From NCBI GenBank assembly GCA_003963145.1, contig RXJJ01000012.1:163778-227777 (forward strand): a DNA stretch of 64,000 bases, given 5' to 3'. A program made the translations under genes and the position numbers. The notes beneath the pieces were generated by a model. The model worked only from the letters and a program-made list of their open reading frames with translations. It ran no database searches and had not been told where the DNA came from. This document shows, one piece after another, positions 47,060 through 55,061 of this stretch. Positions within the stretch are counted from its first letter, which is position 1, and each line of letters starts with the position of its first letter. Source of the DNA: Bradyrhizobiaceae bacterium (GTDB lineage: Bacteria; Pseudomonadota; Alphaproteobacteria; Rhizobiales; Xanthobacteraceae).

Positions 47060-47090
47060 GATCAGCCCGGCTCACGGAGCCGGGCTGATC
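47060..47090. terminator. Perfect 14-bp palindrome between dksA and the beta-barrel gene
   Basis: Arms GATCAGCCCGGCTC (47060-47073) and GAGCCGGGCTGATC (47077-47090) with loop ACG. It has no T-run on either side but lies between convergent genes, 11 bases after the beta-barrel stop. Confidence 0.65.
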
Positions 47091-47101
47091 GCTAACATCG
47101 C

Positions 47102-47866
47102 CTAGTACAGCTTGTAGTTCAGGCCGGCCTTGACGGTATGCATCTGCTGGTTCGACGTCGCCGAGAATGCTGCCGTCGTTGTGAAGCTGTTCGTGTCGGT
47201 TCCGGTCGCAAATGCGAGGTTCTTGCCACCAAAATCAAGATAATCGTATTCGAGTTTTGCCGTCCAGTTCGATCCAATCATATATTCAGCACCAAAGCCC
47301 ATTGTCCATCCGACGCGCGTTTCAGAAGTCTTTGGATAGGCTCCGCTCGAGAATGGATTTTGCGCTGTAATTGAAAAGCTGTTGTTGTCAAAGGCGACGC
47401 CGCCCTTTGCATATAACAGCGTATCGTTGTGAAACATCGCGCCGATGCGGCCTGTGACCGTGGCTATCCAGTTTGTTTTGATGTTCACGTCACCAGACGC
47501 GCCGAACGAACGGTAAAGATTGTGGCCCTGGAGACTGCTTCCATCGAATTCGCCTTCGATGCCGTATACCACTGGCCCATTTTGAAAATTGTAACCGACT
47601 TGAACGCCGCCGACCGCGCCGTTCGTGTTGCCACTTGTAACGGTAATTCCGAGGGCAGGGCTATCGCCGACTTGCGTGGGGGCCTGAGCATTCGTCAGCG
47701 AATTCGTGCTGATGCCACCGCCAACATTGACGCCGGCGTAAAAGCCCGTCCATGTTTGTGCCAATGGTGCTTTTGCATAAATTGGATTTGGCATGTCGGC
47801 TGAATTCGCCGGTGATGCCAATGTAATCACCGCTGCTGTTGCTCCCCAAAAACCTACCGTCTTCAT
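47102..47866 (-). CDS. Outer-membrane beta-barrel protein (Omp25/Omp31-like)
   Basis: 254 residues from ATG 47866 with AAGG upstream. Signal peptide MKTVGFWGATAAVITLASPA with cleavage near 23, then PLAQTWTGFYAGVNVGGGI, the usual entry of rhizobial Omp31-like barrels, alternating strands, and a C-terminal KAGLNYKLY ending in an aromatic-type strand. Codon use is clearly AT-richer than its neighbours (Asn AAT, Phe TTT, Lys AAA frequent). It interrupts the flagellar order between dksA and flgH, so it may have been acquired. Confidence 0.85.
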   Translation of the reverse strand: MKTVGFWGATAAVITLASPANSADMPNPIYAKAPLAQTWTGFYAGVNVGGGISTNSLTNAQAPTQVGDSPALGITVTSGNTNGAVGGVQVGYNFQNGPVVYGIEGEFDGSSLQGHNLYRSFGASGDVNIKTNWIATVTGRIGAMFHNDTLLYAKGGVAFDNNSFSITAQNPFSSGAYPKTSETRVGWTMGFGAEYMIGSNWTAKLEYDYLDFGGKNLAFATGTDTNSFTTTAAFSATSNQQMHTVKAGLNYKLY

Positions 47867-48266
47867 TGCCTTGCCCCGTTTGTGTTGATTTAAAATAACG
47901 ACTGCGAGTCGTTGGATTGTTATCCGACGGGATTTCGGGAACAAAAGAAATTTGGTCGTGAAATAAAATCACTTTGAAATCATGGTGGGTCCTTTCTTTG
48001 CCCATTGATTGTGTAAATTCTCCCATCTGACACAGCGAGATGGCATTCGGCGAAGAGGACTTTTTGTGAATGTGCTATCGGAGTTCTGTTGCCCTCTTTT
48101 CCCTCGGACACGAAGTCGAAGTGAAGATGGTGTCCCCTGACACGATCACGGCCCGACGCCAGGGGAGCTGACGCGGGCCGTGACGTGGTACACCGTGCCG
48201 CGCCTAGGTTCGCAGGTCCGGTGTGGGAGCTCGGATCGCGGCGGTGGCCGCCGCGACGAATTTCGG
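47867..48266. other. 400-base AT-richer gap without a recognised gene
   Basis: Continues the AT-rich composition of the beta-barrel gene to about 48060, then returns to high GC. The minus strand stays open from within flgH to 47980 in another frame, reading RVRGHHLHFDFVSEGKEG and HSQKVLFAECHLAVSDGR. I could not assign it; it may be a gene remnant. No RNA gene was recognised. Confidence 0.4.
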
Positions 48267-49016
48267 TCAGAACGGCAGCAGAATGTCGAACACCTGCTGG
48301 CCGTAGCGGGGCTGCTGCACGTCTGTAATCTGGCCGCGTCCGCCATAGGCGATGCGGGCCTGCGCGATCTTGCTGGAGTCGATGGTGTTGTCGCTCTGGA
48401 TATCCTCCGGACGCACGATGCCGGCCACGACCAGTTCGCGGATTTCGAAGTTCACCCTGATTTCCTGCCGCCCTTCGACCACGAGATTGCCGTTCGGCAG
48501 AAGCTGGGTGACGACAGCCGCGACATTGGTCTGCAGCGCTTCCTGACGATTGACCGATCCCTTGCCGTCGCTGGAAGCGGTCGAGTCGGTGTTGAGCATG
48601 TTTCCGGCGCTGTTGGTCCCCGGCGTCTTTTTCAGGCCGAAGAAATTGGCGATGTTCGAATCCTCGGAATTGGCGCGGCTTCGCTGGGTCTCGTTGGCGA
48701 TATTGGCCTTGTCGGTGATGTTGACCGTCACCGTCAGAATGTCGCCGATCTGATGCGCACGCTGGTCCTTGAAAAAGGCGCGCGATCCGTTGCGCCACAG
48801 CGAGTTCGGATTATAGGACGCGGCTTCGGGCGCCGGCATCGGCATCGATACCGGCTTGTAGCCCGCCTGCGTGGTCGGATTGTCGATCGACGACAGCTTC
48901 GGCTGCTCGCCGATATTGGCGAGACGGTCGAGCGAGGAGCAGCCGCTGGCGGCACATCCGAACGCGAGCAATCCGCCCGTAAGACAAATACGCTTGAAGT
49001 GACTGACCTTGAACAT
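48267..49016 (-). CDS. flgH: Flagellar L-ring lipoprotein FlgH
   Basis: 249 residues. Lipoprotein signal (MFKVSHFKRICLTGGLLAFG, lipobox around C26 in AASGCSS). Conserved SLWRNGSRAFFKDQRAHQIG, GDILTVTVNITDKANIANET and C-terminal ARIAYGGRGQITDVQQPRYG. Forms the outer-membrane ring. Last gene of flgF-flgG-flgA-flgH, five bases after flgA. Confidence 0.95.
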   Translation of the reverse strand: MFKVSHFKRICLTGGLLAFGCAASGCSSLDRLANIGEQPKLSSIDNPTTQAGYKPVSMPMPAPEAASYNPNSLWRNGSRAFFKDQRAHQIGDILTVTVNITDKANIANETQRSRANSEDSNIANFFGLKKTPGTNSAGNMLNTDSTASSDGKGSVNRQEALQTNVAAVVTQLLPNGNLVVEGRQEIRVNFEIRELVVAGIVRPEDIQSDNTIDSSKIAQARIAYGGRGQITDVQQPRYGQQVFDILLPF

Positions 49017-49021
49017 GAACG

Positions 49022-50083
49022 TTACTCGGCGTTTTCAGGTGAACGGCTGGCTGGCGTGGGCTCGTCGGCAGGTGAGGCGCTGGCAAGCGAGGCGGTGACA
49101 GTGCGCGGCGTGGGGATCGTGATCGACACCTGGCCGGGACCGATCACCACGCCCTGAACGATACGCTTGGATTGCACATTCAGAACGGAGACGGTGTCGC
49201 CTTCGGTGCCGCCATCCATCGCCTTGCCCCGGCCGGTGAGATAAACGCCCGGTGCGTCGTAAATCAGCGTGACGGCCTGATCGCGGGTCACGAGGTCGGC
49301 CTTGGCGAGATCGCCGGCCCGCAGCGCCTGTCCGGCGCGGATCGAACGGCGCAGCTGCATGCCGACCGAGCGGGTGCGGGTGGCGGCATCGTTGCCGACC
49401 TCCGCCTTGGGACGGCGCTCGATCACGATGTCGGACGCCTTGATCACGTCACCGCGCTCGGCGTTTCGTGCAAGGACGGCGGCCTCGACGGTCTCGACCG
49501 CGGTCCCGGTGAAGCGCAGGCGAGTCGCGCCGCCATTGTCGCTCTGGATTTCGAAAAGCAAATCGAAGCGGCCATTGCGCGCGTCATAACGGGTTATGGC
49601 AGGCCGGATTTCGCCATTGACGCTGGAATCGAGCTGAATGTCGCGCAGATCGCGCTCGAAGGTCAGCGAGAGGTTGGCGGCATCGCCGAGGCCGTTGCGG
49701 TGTTCAAGCGCCTTGGCGACGAGGGTCTCGATGTCCTTGACCGAAATTGCCCGCGATGCACGGGTGACTGACACCTCGCTGATGCCCTGGGTGTCGACGC
49801 CGATCACCTGATTGGCGCGCAGCGTTTCGAGCACCTGCGCGGTCCGCAGCGATCCGGTGGTGCCGAGATCCGGCGAACGATAGACTGCGACCTGTGAAGC
49901 GACGCCGGCATTGTCGACGAGGTCGCCGATCCGCACCACGTCTGCCGTCACGGTCACGCTGGATTTCAGCACCGGCGCCGAAGGCGCGTCCATCGGCGGA
50001 TTCTGGAGCGTCTCCGCACGCGCCGGAAGGGAGGTCGTCCCCAGCGTTAGCGCGGCGACGAGGATGAAGCGAATGATCATCAT
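49022..50083 (-). CDS. flgA: P-ring assembly chaperone FlgA
   Basis: 353 residues with a signal peptide (MMIIRFILVAALTLGTTSLP ARA). SAF-like domain region near 220-300 (RGDVIKASDIVIERRPKAEV, GQALRAGDLAKADLV) and GAPGVYLTGRGKAMDG-type C-terminal part. A periplasmic chaperone for FlgI. Longer than enteric FlgA (about 219) because of an N-terminal extension, as usual in this order. AGGAAGAGGAG lies upstream. Confidence 0.9.
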   Translation of the reverse strand: MMIIRFILVAALTLGTTSLPARAETLQNPPMDAPSAPVLKSSVTVTADVVRIGDLVDNAGVASQVAVYRSPDLGTTGSLRTAQVLETLRANQVIGVDTQGISEVSVTRASRAISVKDIETLVAKALEHRNGLGDAANLSLTFERDLRDIQLDSSVNGEIRPAITRYDARNGRFDLLFEIQSDNGGATRLRFTGTAVETVEAAVLARNAERGDVIKASDIVIERRPKAEVGNDAATRTRSVGMQLRRSIRAGQALRAGDLAKADLVTRDQAVTLIYDAPGVYLTGRGKAMDGGTEGDTVSVLNVQSKRIVQGVVIGPGQVSITIPTPRTVTASLASASPADEPTPASRSPENAE

Positions 50084-50104
50084 GTGCGTTCTCCTCTTCC
50101 TGCG

Positions 50105-50893
50105 TTAATGGAACATGTTGGTGGCGGACTGCATCATCTGGTCGGCGGCGCTGACGACCTTGGCGTTCATCTCGTAGGCACGCTGCGCGGCGATCAGGTC
50201 GGACATTTCCGACACCACCTCGACGTTGGCCTGTTCGAGGTTGCCCTGCTGCATGTCGCCATAACCGTCGGCGGTGGCGAGACCGTCCTGCGGCGGACCC
50301 GAAGCGGGCGTGTCGGTAAAGAGGTTGTCGCCGATCGATTGCAGGCCCGCTTTGTTGATGAAGCGGGTCAGCCCGATCTGGCCGAGGACCGTCGGCGTGG
50401 TCGAGCCCGGCAGCAGTACCGATACCTGGCCTTGCGGGTTGATTGTGAGCTGTGAGGCGTTTTGGGGAATGGTGATGGTCGGCTGCACGGGATTGCCCTG
50501 CGCATTGACGATGCGTCCGGTGCCGTCGGTGGTGAACGAGCCGTCGCGGGTGTAAGCGTAGGTATTGTCCGGCATCTGAATCTTGAAATAGCCTTCGCCG
50601 CGAATGGCGATGTCGAGATCGCCGCCGGTGGGCGACAGCGTGCCCTGCGTCATCAGGCGCGGCGTGCCGACGGTCTTGACGCCGCCGCCGATATCGATGC
50701 CAACCGGAATAATGGTGTTCTGGTCCGACGCCTGCGCGCCGACGCGCTGTACGTGGTCGTAGATCAGGTCCTGAAACTGCGCGCGCTGCTTCTTGTAAGC
50801 GGTTGTGCGCAGGTTGGCGATGTTGTTGGAGATGACCTGAACGTTCAGCTCCTGTGCGGCCATGCCGGTCGCTGCGGTATAAAGAGCACGCAT
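50105..50893 (-). CDS. flgG: Flagellar distal rod protein FlgG
   Basis: 262 residues, the family length. MRALYTAATGMAAQELNVQV with SNNIANLRTTAYKKQRAQFQ at the N-terminus, and NVEVVSEMSDLIAAQRAYEM with KVVSAADQMMQSATNMFH at the end. AAGGAG lies before the ATG. Lies 11 bases after flgF. Confidence 0.96.
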   Translation of the reverse strand: MRALYTAATGMAAQELNVQVISNNIANLRTTAYKKQRAQFQDLIYDHVQRVGAQASDQNTIIPVGIDIGGGVKTVGTPRLMTQGTLSPTGGDLDIAIRGEGYFKIQMPDNTYAYTRDGSFTTDGTGRIVNAQGNPVQPTITIPQNASQLTINPQGQVSVLLPGSTTPTVLGQIGLTRFINKAGLQSIGDNLFTDTPASGPPQDGLATADGYGDMQQGNLEQANVEVVSEMSDLIAAQRAYEMNAKVVSAADQMMQSATNMFH

Positions 50894-50904
50894 GGTTTTT
50901 CTCC

Positions 50905-51669
50905 TTAAGCGGGAACGTCGGCGAGCGACTGGATCGCGGATTTGCGAAGGTCACCCTGCTGTTGCATCATTGACGCGACGGATTGATAGATGCGGCTGAT
51001 TTCCATCAGCCGGCTCATTTCCGCGATCGCGTTGACGTTGGATTTTTCGATGAAGCCTTGATTGACGCGCGACGACGTGTCGTTGTGCGCGACCGCGCCG
51101 CCCGACGAATACAGGTTGCTACCTTCGCGTTTGAGGCTCTGCGGATTATCGAACGAGACGAGTTTCAGTTTGCCGCGCACGGCATCGACCTGCGTCGTGG
51201 TGCCTTCGCGAACCGTGACCGTGCCGTCTTCCGAAATCTTGATGTCGCGGTCGGTCTGCTGGAAGACGATCGGGCCGCCGGTGCCGAGCACCGGATAACC
51301 CGAACTTGTGACGAGCTGTCCCTGCGCGTTGATCTGCATGCCGCCGTCGCGGGTGTAGCGTTCGCCGCCGGGGGTCTGCACCGCGAGGAAGCCCTTGCCG
51401 TTGATCGCGACGTCGAGCGGGTTGCCGGTTCGGTCGTTCGCGCCCTGCGAGAAATCGTTCATGGTGCTGCGATCCTGAACGAAGCTGATCCGGCGGTCCG
51501 ACGCGGAGAAATTATCCTCGTGCGCGCCGGTCTTCATGAACTCCTCGAACAGGGAGTTGCTGGCCTTGAATCCATTCGTGTTGACGTTCGCCACGTTGTT
51601 GGCGACCACGTCCATCTGGCGCTCCAGCGCCATCGACCGCGACAATGCGACGAGAAGCGTGTTCTTCAT
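50905..51669 (-). CDS. flgF: Flagellar proximal rod protein FlgF
   Basis: 254 residues from ATG 51669 (MKNTLLVALSRSMALERQMD); 51687 would add six residues. Rod motifs VVANNVANVNTNGFKASNS and C-terminal NVNAIAEMSRLMEISRIYQS. First gene of the flgF-G-A-H operon, preceded by a duplicated hairpin. Confidence 0.93.
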   Translation of the reverse strand: MKNTLLVALSRSMALERQMDVVANNVANVNTNGFKASNSLFEEFMKTGAHEDNFSASDRRISFVQDRSTMNDFSQGANDRTGNPLDVAINGKGFLAVQTPGGERYTRDGGMQINAQGQLVTSSGYPVLGTGGPIVFQQTDRDIKISEDGTVTVREGTTTQVDAVRGKLKLVSFDNPQSLKREGSNLYSSGGAVAHNDTSSRVNQGFIEKSNVNAIAEMSRLMEISRIYQSVASMMQQQGDLRKSAIQSLADVPA

Positions 51670-52059
51670 CGTCAGTTCTCCCCTCAAGAACCGCGACCTG
51701 CCTCTCCCAAAGCCGATGGCGGTTCGTTAAACCGCCCAAAACCGATGGCGGTTCGTTAAACCGCCTCGCTCTCCCAAACGGACGGTTCGCCATGGTTAAT
51801 GCGAGGGCCGTGCCAGAGCCGATTGTTTATTTTTTACAATTAGATAGATGGTTTTCGGGGCTGGCATAAGGCGGCAATAAGGTGCCGGTTGCCGGCCTCA
51901 CTCGGCAATTTTTTCCCATTCGAGCGGCCAAAGAAAGGTTCCGTTAACCATTGCAGACATAGCGTCGAGCCAACACAGGACGCTCGTGCGTCGGCGGCAT
52001 TTAGTCTCGCGTAATCAGCCAGTTCGGCAATTCGAGCCAGTCCCGGAGCGGGGCAGGGC
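51670..52059. other. 390-base divergent region between flgF and fliL
   Basis: Holds a duplicated palindrome (51713-51765) and single TTAA half-sites at about 51796-51799 and 51943-51946 but no full CtrA-type box. No gene was recognised. It must contain promoters for both flgF and fliL. Confidence 0.55.
51713..51765. repeat. Two 24-base direct repeats, each a hairpin, before flgF
   Basis: The 24-base unit at 51713-51736 recurs exactly at 51742-51765 (period 29). Each contains GGCGGTT-CGTTA-AACCGCC, a 7-base perfect stem. Located 44-96 bases upstream of flgF, in its likely promoter or leader. Confidence 0.85.
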
Positions 52060-52539
52060 ATGGCAGACGACGATCAGACGGAAGAAGGCGAAAGCGCCGC
52101 GCCGAAGAGCAAACGCAAGCTCTTTATAATGGCCGGTGCTGCAGCGCTGCTGCTCGTGATCGGCGGCGGATCATGGTTCATGTTCTTCCGCGGTCACGGC
52201 GAGGAAAAGCCGGCGGAGATTGCCGCAAAGCCGCCGGCGTTCATGGATGTGCCCGAGATTCTGGTCAATCTGGCCACACAGCCGGGCGAACGCACGCAAT
52301 ATCTCAAAGTGAAGGTCGTGCTCGAGGTGAAGGACGCGCCGCAGGTCGCGCAGATTCAGCCGACCATGCCACGCGTCACCGATCTGTTTCAGACTTATCT
52401 GCGCGAGTTGCGGCCCGGCGATCTCAACGGGTCGATCGGACTGTTCCGCCTGAAAGAAGAACTGACGCGCCGCGTCAACGCCGCTGTCTCGCCCAACCAG
52501 GTGAGTGCGGTTCTGTTCAAGGAAATCGTCATCCAGTGA
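52060..52539 (+). CDS. fliL: Flagellar basal body-associated protein FliL
   Basis: 159 residues. One N-terminal helix (LFIMAGAAALLLVIGGGSWF), then the periplasmic FliL domain with PEILVNLATQPGERTQYLKV and LREELTRRVNA-type end. FliL rings stator units at the motor. First gene of fliL-fliM-DUF6468-motE. Confidence 0.92.
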   Translation: MADDDQTEEGESAAPKSKRKLFIMAGAAALLLVIGGGSWFMFFRGHGEEKPAEIAAKPPAFMDVPEILVNLATQPGERTQYLKVKVVLEVKDAPQVAQIQPTMPRVTDLFQTYLRELRPGDLNGSIGLFRLKEELTRRVNAAVSPNQVSAVLFKEIVIQ

Positions 52540-52557
52540 CGCGACGGGGCGGGGGCC

Positions 52558-53757
52558 ATGACACCGGACAATGATATCGATCAGGATGCGCTGGCCGCCG
52601 AATGGGAAGGCGCGCTGGGCAATGAGGATCCGGTTGCCGCCGCGGCCGAGGCGGCGAACAACGAACTCACCGAGTCGATGGCCGAACAATGGGCCGCGAT
52701 GGTCGACGATGGCAGCCGCGGCTTCAGCAACAAGGCCAGCGGCGAGCGCGTGCTGTCGCAGGAAGAAATCGACAATCTGCTCGGATTCAGCGACGGCGAA
52801 GTCAATATCGACGACAGTTCAGGCATTCGCGCCATCATCGACTCGGCGATGGTGTCCTACGAACGTCTGCCGATGCTCGAAATCGTCTTCGACCGCTTGG
52901 TGCGGCTGATGACGACCAGTCTGCGCAATTTCACCTCCGACAACGTCGAAGTCTCGCTCGACCGCATTACCTCCGTGCGTTTCGCGGACTATCTCAATTC
53001 CATTCCGCTGCCTTGCGTGCTCACGGTGTTCAAGGCGGAGGAATGGGAGAATTTCGGCCTGTTCACGGTCGATTCCAGCCTGATCTATTCGATGATCGAC
53101 GTGCTGCTCGGCGGACGTCGCGGACAGGCATCGCTGCGCATCGAGGGCCGGCCTTACACCACTATCGAGACCAATCTCGTCAAGCGCCTCGTCGAGGTCG
53201 TGCTGGCCGATGCCGAGCAGGCGTTCCGCCCGCTCTCGCCGGTGACCTTCACCATCGACCGGCTCGAGACCAATCCGCGTTTTGCCGCCATCAGCCGTCC
53301 CGCCAACGCCGCCATTCTGGTGCGCCTGCGCATCGACATGGAGGATCGCGGCGGCAATGTCGAATTGCTGTTGCCGTATGCGACCATCGAGCCGATCCGG
53401 CCGGTGCTGTTGCAGATGTTCATGGGCGAAAAATTCGGCCGCGATCCGATCTGGGAGGGACACTTCGCCACCGAGATTGCCAAGGCCGAACTGTTTGTCG
53501 ACGCCGTGCTTTACGAGGCCGACATTCCGCTCAAGCAACTGATGACCCTCAAGGTCGGCGACACACTGCCTCTGGGAATCCGTTCGGACGCACTGGTGTC
53601 GGTCCGCTGCGGCGACGTCACGCTCAGCGAGGGCCGGATGGGCCGCGTCGGCGACCGTGTCGCCATCCGCGTCTCAAAGCAGTTGCGCAAGCCGCATACG
53701 ACCTACGCGATGTTCGAGAAGGCCGACGAGCAGACAAAATTGATGGAGGCACAATGA
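52558..53757 (+). CDS. fliM: Flagellar motor switch protein FliM
   Basis: 399 residues. VLSQEEIDNLLGFSDGE near 65 is the conserved CheY-binding-side motif, usually at the N-terminus; here it follows an acidic 60-residue extension. The middle domain (RLPMLEIVFDRLVRLMTTSL) and the C-terminal surface domain (PLKQLMTLKVGDTLPLGIRS) are intact. Its stop overlaps the next start (ATGA). Confidence 0.93.
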   Translation: MTPDNDIDQDALAAEWEGALGNEDPVAAAAEAANNELTESMAEQWAAMVDDGSRGFSNKASGERVLSQEEIDNLLGFSDGEVNIDDSSGIRAIIDSAMVSYERLPMLEIVFDRLVRLMTTSLRNFTSDNVEVSLDRITSVRFADYLNSIPLPCVLTVFKAEEWENFGLFTVDSSLIYSMIDVLLGGRRGQASLRIEGRPYTTIETNLVKRLVEVVLADAEQAFRPLSPVTFTIDRLETNPRFAAISRPANAAILVRLRIDMEDRGGNVELLLPYATIEPIRPVLLQMFMGEKFGRDPIWEGHFATEIAKAELFVDAVLYEADIPLKQLMTLKVGDTLPLGIRSDALVSVRCGDVTLSEGRMGRVGDRVAIRVSKQLRKPHTTYAMFEKADEQTKLMEAQ

Positions 53758-54194
53758 ATCATTTTATCGGAATTATCATCGAAAGCCTTGTTGCGGTGCT
53801 GCTGCTGTTCACCATCGGCTATTGCCGGCTGCTCAACACCCGGCTGAAGGCCCTGAAGGCGGACGAGCAGTCGCTGAAGGCGACGATCGCGGAGCTGATC
53901 ACCGCGACCGAGATCGCCGAGCGCGCCATCGGCGGATTGAAGCTGACGGTACGCGAATGCGACGAGACGCTGGGCAGCCAGCTCGCCGCCGCGTCGGATC
54001 TTTCGGGCACGCTGGGCAAGCAGGTCTCGGTCGGCACCGATATTCTCAAGCGGCTGTGCGATATCGCGATTGCGGCCCGGGCACAGCAGGCTGAGCAGAT
54101 CGTCGCCGCTCCGGTGCGCGCCTCGGGCGCCAAGGCGATCGTGGCGGCGGCGCAGGCCTTCTCCGAACGGCAGCGGGCAGGCGTCGCGGCATGA
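53754..54194 (+). CDS. DUF6468-type flagellar membrane protein
   Basis: 146 residues. One N-terminal helix (IGIIIESLVAVLLLFTIGYC), a coiled coil RLLNTRLKALKADEQSLKAT, then a helical domain with TEIAERAIGGLKLTVRECDE. It overlaps fliM by four bases and motE by four, so it is translated with them. The family is found with fliM in alphaproteobacteria; function unknown, presumably at the motor. Confidence 0.75.
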   Translation: MNHFIGIIIESLVAVLLLFTIGYCRLLNTRLKALKADEQSLKATIAELITATEIAERAIGGLKLTVRECDETLGSQLAAASDLSGTLGKQVSVGTDILKRLCDIAIAARAQQAEQIVAAPVRASGAKAIVAAAQAFSERQRAGVAA

Positions 54195-54964
54195 GCTTTA
54201 TCCGCGAGTTCAGAATCATTCCCGTGCTCCTGATCGCGATCAGCTGTCTGGTCGTGCTCAAGATCGCCGGGCTGCTTCTGGACGGCGGATATATTTTCAA
54301 CGACCAGCCTGTCGCCGGCAAACCATCCTGGGCGCAGGCGACGTTCAATTTCCCGACGGGCCGCAAGGCGCCGGACGGGGATATCACCGGCTCGATCGAG
54401 ACCCAGAAAGAAGAAAAAAAGGCCGTTCAGCCGGCGATCGTTTCGCCGGAATCCACCCGCGCGCCGGATGAAGTCGTCGTGGTGCCGGATCCCAACCGGC
54501 CGGTCACCGCGTCCGAGCGCGCGGTGCTCGAACGGCTGCAATCGCGCCGCCAGGAAATCGAGGCACGTGGACGCGAAATCGATATCCGCGAAAACCTGAT
54601 GAAGTCCGCCGAAAAGCGCATCGAGGGCAAGATCGAGGAAATGAAGGCGGCCGAAGCACGTATCAATGTCGCCACCCAACAGCGCGACGAGGCGGAAGCG
54701 GCGCGCTTCAAGGGGCTGGTGACGACCTACGAAAACATGAAGCCCAAGGATGCGGCCAAGGTTTTCGACCGGCTCGACATTTCGATCCTGTTCGACATCG
54801 CCTCGCAGATCAATCCGCGGAAAATGTCCGACATTCTCGGCCAGATGCAGCCGGAGGCCGCCGAGCGGCTGACCGTTGAAATGGCCCGGCGCGCCGGCGG
54901 CGAGAAGTCCATGGAGTCGAACCTTCCGAAGATCGAAGGCAGGCCAAGCGCGAACGTCAATTGA
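54191..54964 (+). CDS. motE: MotE-like periplasmic motility chaperone
   Basis: 257 residues. N-terminal membrane helix (IPVLLIAISCLVVLKIAGLL), a Pro/Glu/Lys-rich linker, a coiled coil (about 110-175: RRQEIEARGREIDIRENLMK) and an MgtE-N-like helical domain with YENMKPKDAAKVFDRLDISI and ILGQMQPEAAERLTVEMARR. This is the MotE family, which in Sinorhizobium folds the periplasmic motility protein MotC. No motC of usual size is here; a large TPR protein follows. Confidence 0.8.
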   Translation: MSFIREFRIIPVLLIAISCLVVLKIAGLLLDGGYIFNDQPVAGKPSWAQATFNFPTGRKAPDGDITGSIETQKEEKKAVQPAIVSPESTRAPDEVVVVPDPNRPVTASERAVLERLQSRRQEIEARGREIDIRENLMKSAEKRIEGKIEEMKAAEARINVATQQRDEAEAARFKGLVTTYENMKPKDAAKVFDRLDISILFDIASQINPRKMSDILGQMQPEAAERLTVEMARRAGGEKSMESNLPKIEGRPSANVN

Positions 54965-54973
54965 GCGGGATGA

Positions 54974-54988
54974 TTAACAGCTCCTTAA
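54974..54988. promoter_or_regulatory. CtrA-type box before the TPR protein gene
   Basis: TTAA-CAGCTCC-TTAA, a perfect TTAA-N7-TTAA match, 73 bases before the ATG of the 1207-residue protein, just after motE. Confidence 0.62.
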
Positions 54989-55061
54989 ACGCCAATCCGT
55001 AGATTGGTCGGGTCCATCCGAGCGGCGCGGGCCGACCGACATTATTAAAGAGACGATCGTC

